From contig NZ_AQQX01000002.1 in assembly GCF_000768315.1 (NCBI RefSeq), positions 682,001 to 746,000 of the forward strand: a stretch of 64,000 nucleotides of DNA, given 5' to 3'. Below the pieces are notes generated by a model. The model did no database searches. It had not been told where the DNA came from and saw nothing but the letters and a program-made list of their open reading frames with translations. Below, piece after piece: positions 63,391-64,000 of the stretch; positions within the stretch are counted from its first letter, which is position 1; every line of letters starts with the position of its first letter. The position numbers and the translations under genes were made by a program. The DNA comes from Pseudooceanicola atlanticus (GTDB lineage Bacteria; Pseudomonadota; Alphaproteobacteria; Rhodobacterales; Rhodobacteraceae).

Positions 63391-64000
63391 TTAGGTGGTT
63401 TCCCGGACCTTCCGGGCGATCTCCCGATCGGCATGGGCCTTGGCGCGGTGCGCGGCCATTTCCTCGGCGCTGCGGGTGGCCGGGTTGGAATAGTCGAGCT
63501 TCCATGCCGGATCGTCGGACCACCGCTGCGGGCTTTGCACCGTGGTCCGCGACCCCGGCGCCTGGGACAGGGTTTTCAGCGCTATATCAAGGGTTTGCGC
63601 CTGGGATTCCGCGTCGAACGGCTTGCCCGCGGCATGACCCAGCGGGAAGTCCGAGTACAGGAAGCGGGGCGCGCCGACATGTTCGACCACATCCTTTGCG
63701 CAACCCATGACGACCGTGGAAATTCCGTTTTCTTCCAGGTACCTGGCGATCAGGCTGACGCTTTGGTGGCAGACCGGGCAATTCGGCACCAGCAGCGCGG
63801 CCTCAGCCCCGTCCTCCCGGCAGCGGCGCAGGATCTCGGGCGCGTCGACCTCCATCGTGTGGCGGACCGAGCGATTGGTCGGCAGCCCGTGAAAGCGTGG
63901 CGTCAACGCCCCGAAGCTCTTACCTTCCACCGCGCGCAGGGCAGGCAGCGGGAACCAGGCATTGGGGTCCTTCATCGCGTTGTGATCGCGGTCGATGGCG
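63391..64000 (-). CDS. glycine/sarcosine/betaine reductase B-like protein, Cys form (partial)
   Basis: The frame is open to the window edge, so the N terminus is missing; 203 residues are visible. They contain DRDHNAMKDPNAWFPLPALRAV, GALTPRFHGLPTNRS, DAPEILRRCREDGAEAALLVPNCPVCHQS and GAPRFLYSDFPLGHAAGKPFD, the pattern of proteins related to glycine/sarcosine/betaine reductase component B. The redox position that is selenocysteine in GrdB reads Cys here (NCPVC). Clostridial partners are not nearby, so the reaction in this group is unclear. ATG 63975 is internal and probably not the true start. Confidence 0.7.
   Translation of the reverse strand, partial: AIDRDHNAMKDPNAWFPLPALRAVEGKSFGALTPRFHGLPTNRSVRHTMEVDAPEILRRCREDGAEAALLVPNCPVCHQSVSLIARYLEENGISTVVMGCAKDVVEHVGAPRFLYSDFPLGHAAGKPFDAESQAQTLDIALKTLSQAPGSRTTVQSPQRWSDDPAWKLDYSNPATRSAEEMAAHRAKAHADREIARKVRETT

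Noticed and set aside
63769-63786. Selenocysteine codon in the GrdB-like gene
   Set aside because: The position is read as Cys in the frame; no in-frame TGA is present.

Overview
The window looks like a chromosomal segment of a flagellated alphaproteobacterium of the Rhodobacteraceae (Roseobacter group). The DNA is GC-rich and densely coded, with many ATGA start/stop overlaps. The flagellar genes are of the Rhodobacterales type: SltF-like transglycosylase, MotE, a short FliN, and CtrA-like boxes in the promoters. The Hsp20 leader carries a ROSE-type thermometer. I saw no rRNA, tRNA, insertion sequence, prophage or CRISPR array.

Layout. 0.1-13.3 kb holds housekeeping and metabolic genes: thiolase, free-Met-(R)-SO reductase, a GFA-fold protein, RluA, an aldehyde dehydrogenase, a 1-Cys peroxiredoxin, a DUF4336 protein, a divergent pair that looks like a split MnmC, an EamA transporter, a soluble lytic transglycosylase, DapA and two exported proteins. 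13.4-19.3 kb carries a DUF599 membrane protein, a glycolate dehydrogenase operon (glcD-glcE-small membrane protein-glcF) and a secreted trypsin-like protease. 19.3-19.9 kb is an Hsp20 gene with a sigma-32-type promoter and a ROSE-like leader.

19.9-39.3 kb is a flagellar block in three transcription units: leftward fliL-(118 aa)-motE-motA-(741 aa)-sltF-flhA-fliR-flhB-(126 aa); rightward fliF-fliH-fliN-fliP; leftward motB-flgE-flgK-flgL-flgI. Candidate CtrA boxes (TTAA-N7-TTAA with one mismatch) lie 46-62 bp from the first start codons of these units and before flgE. fliG, fliM, fliI, fliQ, the rod genes and flagellin are not here, so the flagellar genome is split or continues elsewhere.

39.4-48.6 kb holds an amidohydrolase with an IclR-like box, a surface-polysaccharide trio (epimerase, sugar transferase, WbpM/CapD-type dehydratase), and a leftward operon glcB-(GlcG/HbpS-like)-VOC with a PaaI thioesterase behind it. 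A divergent IclR regulator sits over a perfect 19-bp palindrome. GlcDEF makes glyoxylate from glycolate and GlcB condenses it with acetyl-CoA, so the two glc loci form one pathway in two places.

48.6-57.1 kb holds a phosphate-binding-protein/OmpA fusion, a membrane-anchored protein beside secA, secA, a parvulin-type PPIase, argJ, mutT and a 46-codon gene. 57.3-62.7 kb is the leftward rimP-nusA-ylxR-infB operon, with an intrinsic-terminator-like hairpin in the rimP leader that suggests attenuation. The right edge has a thioesterase preceded by three 11-bp tandem repeats, a short repeat-like intergenic element, and a truncated Cys-type relative of the glycine/sarcosine/betaine reductase B family.

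I found no clearly new multi-gene system. The most interesting signals are regulatory (ROSE leader, CtrA boxes, rimP attenuator, IclR palindromes), together with unexplained small or family-specific proteins inside the flagellar and glc operons.
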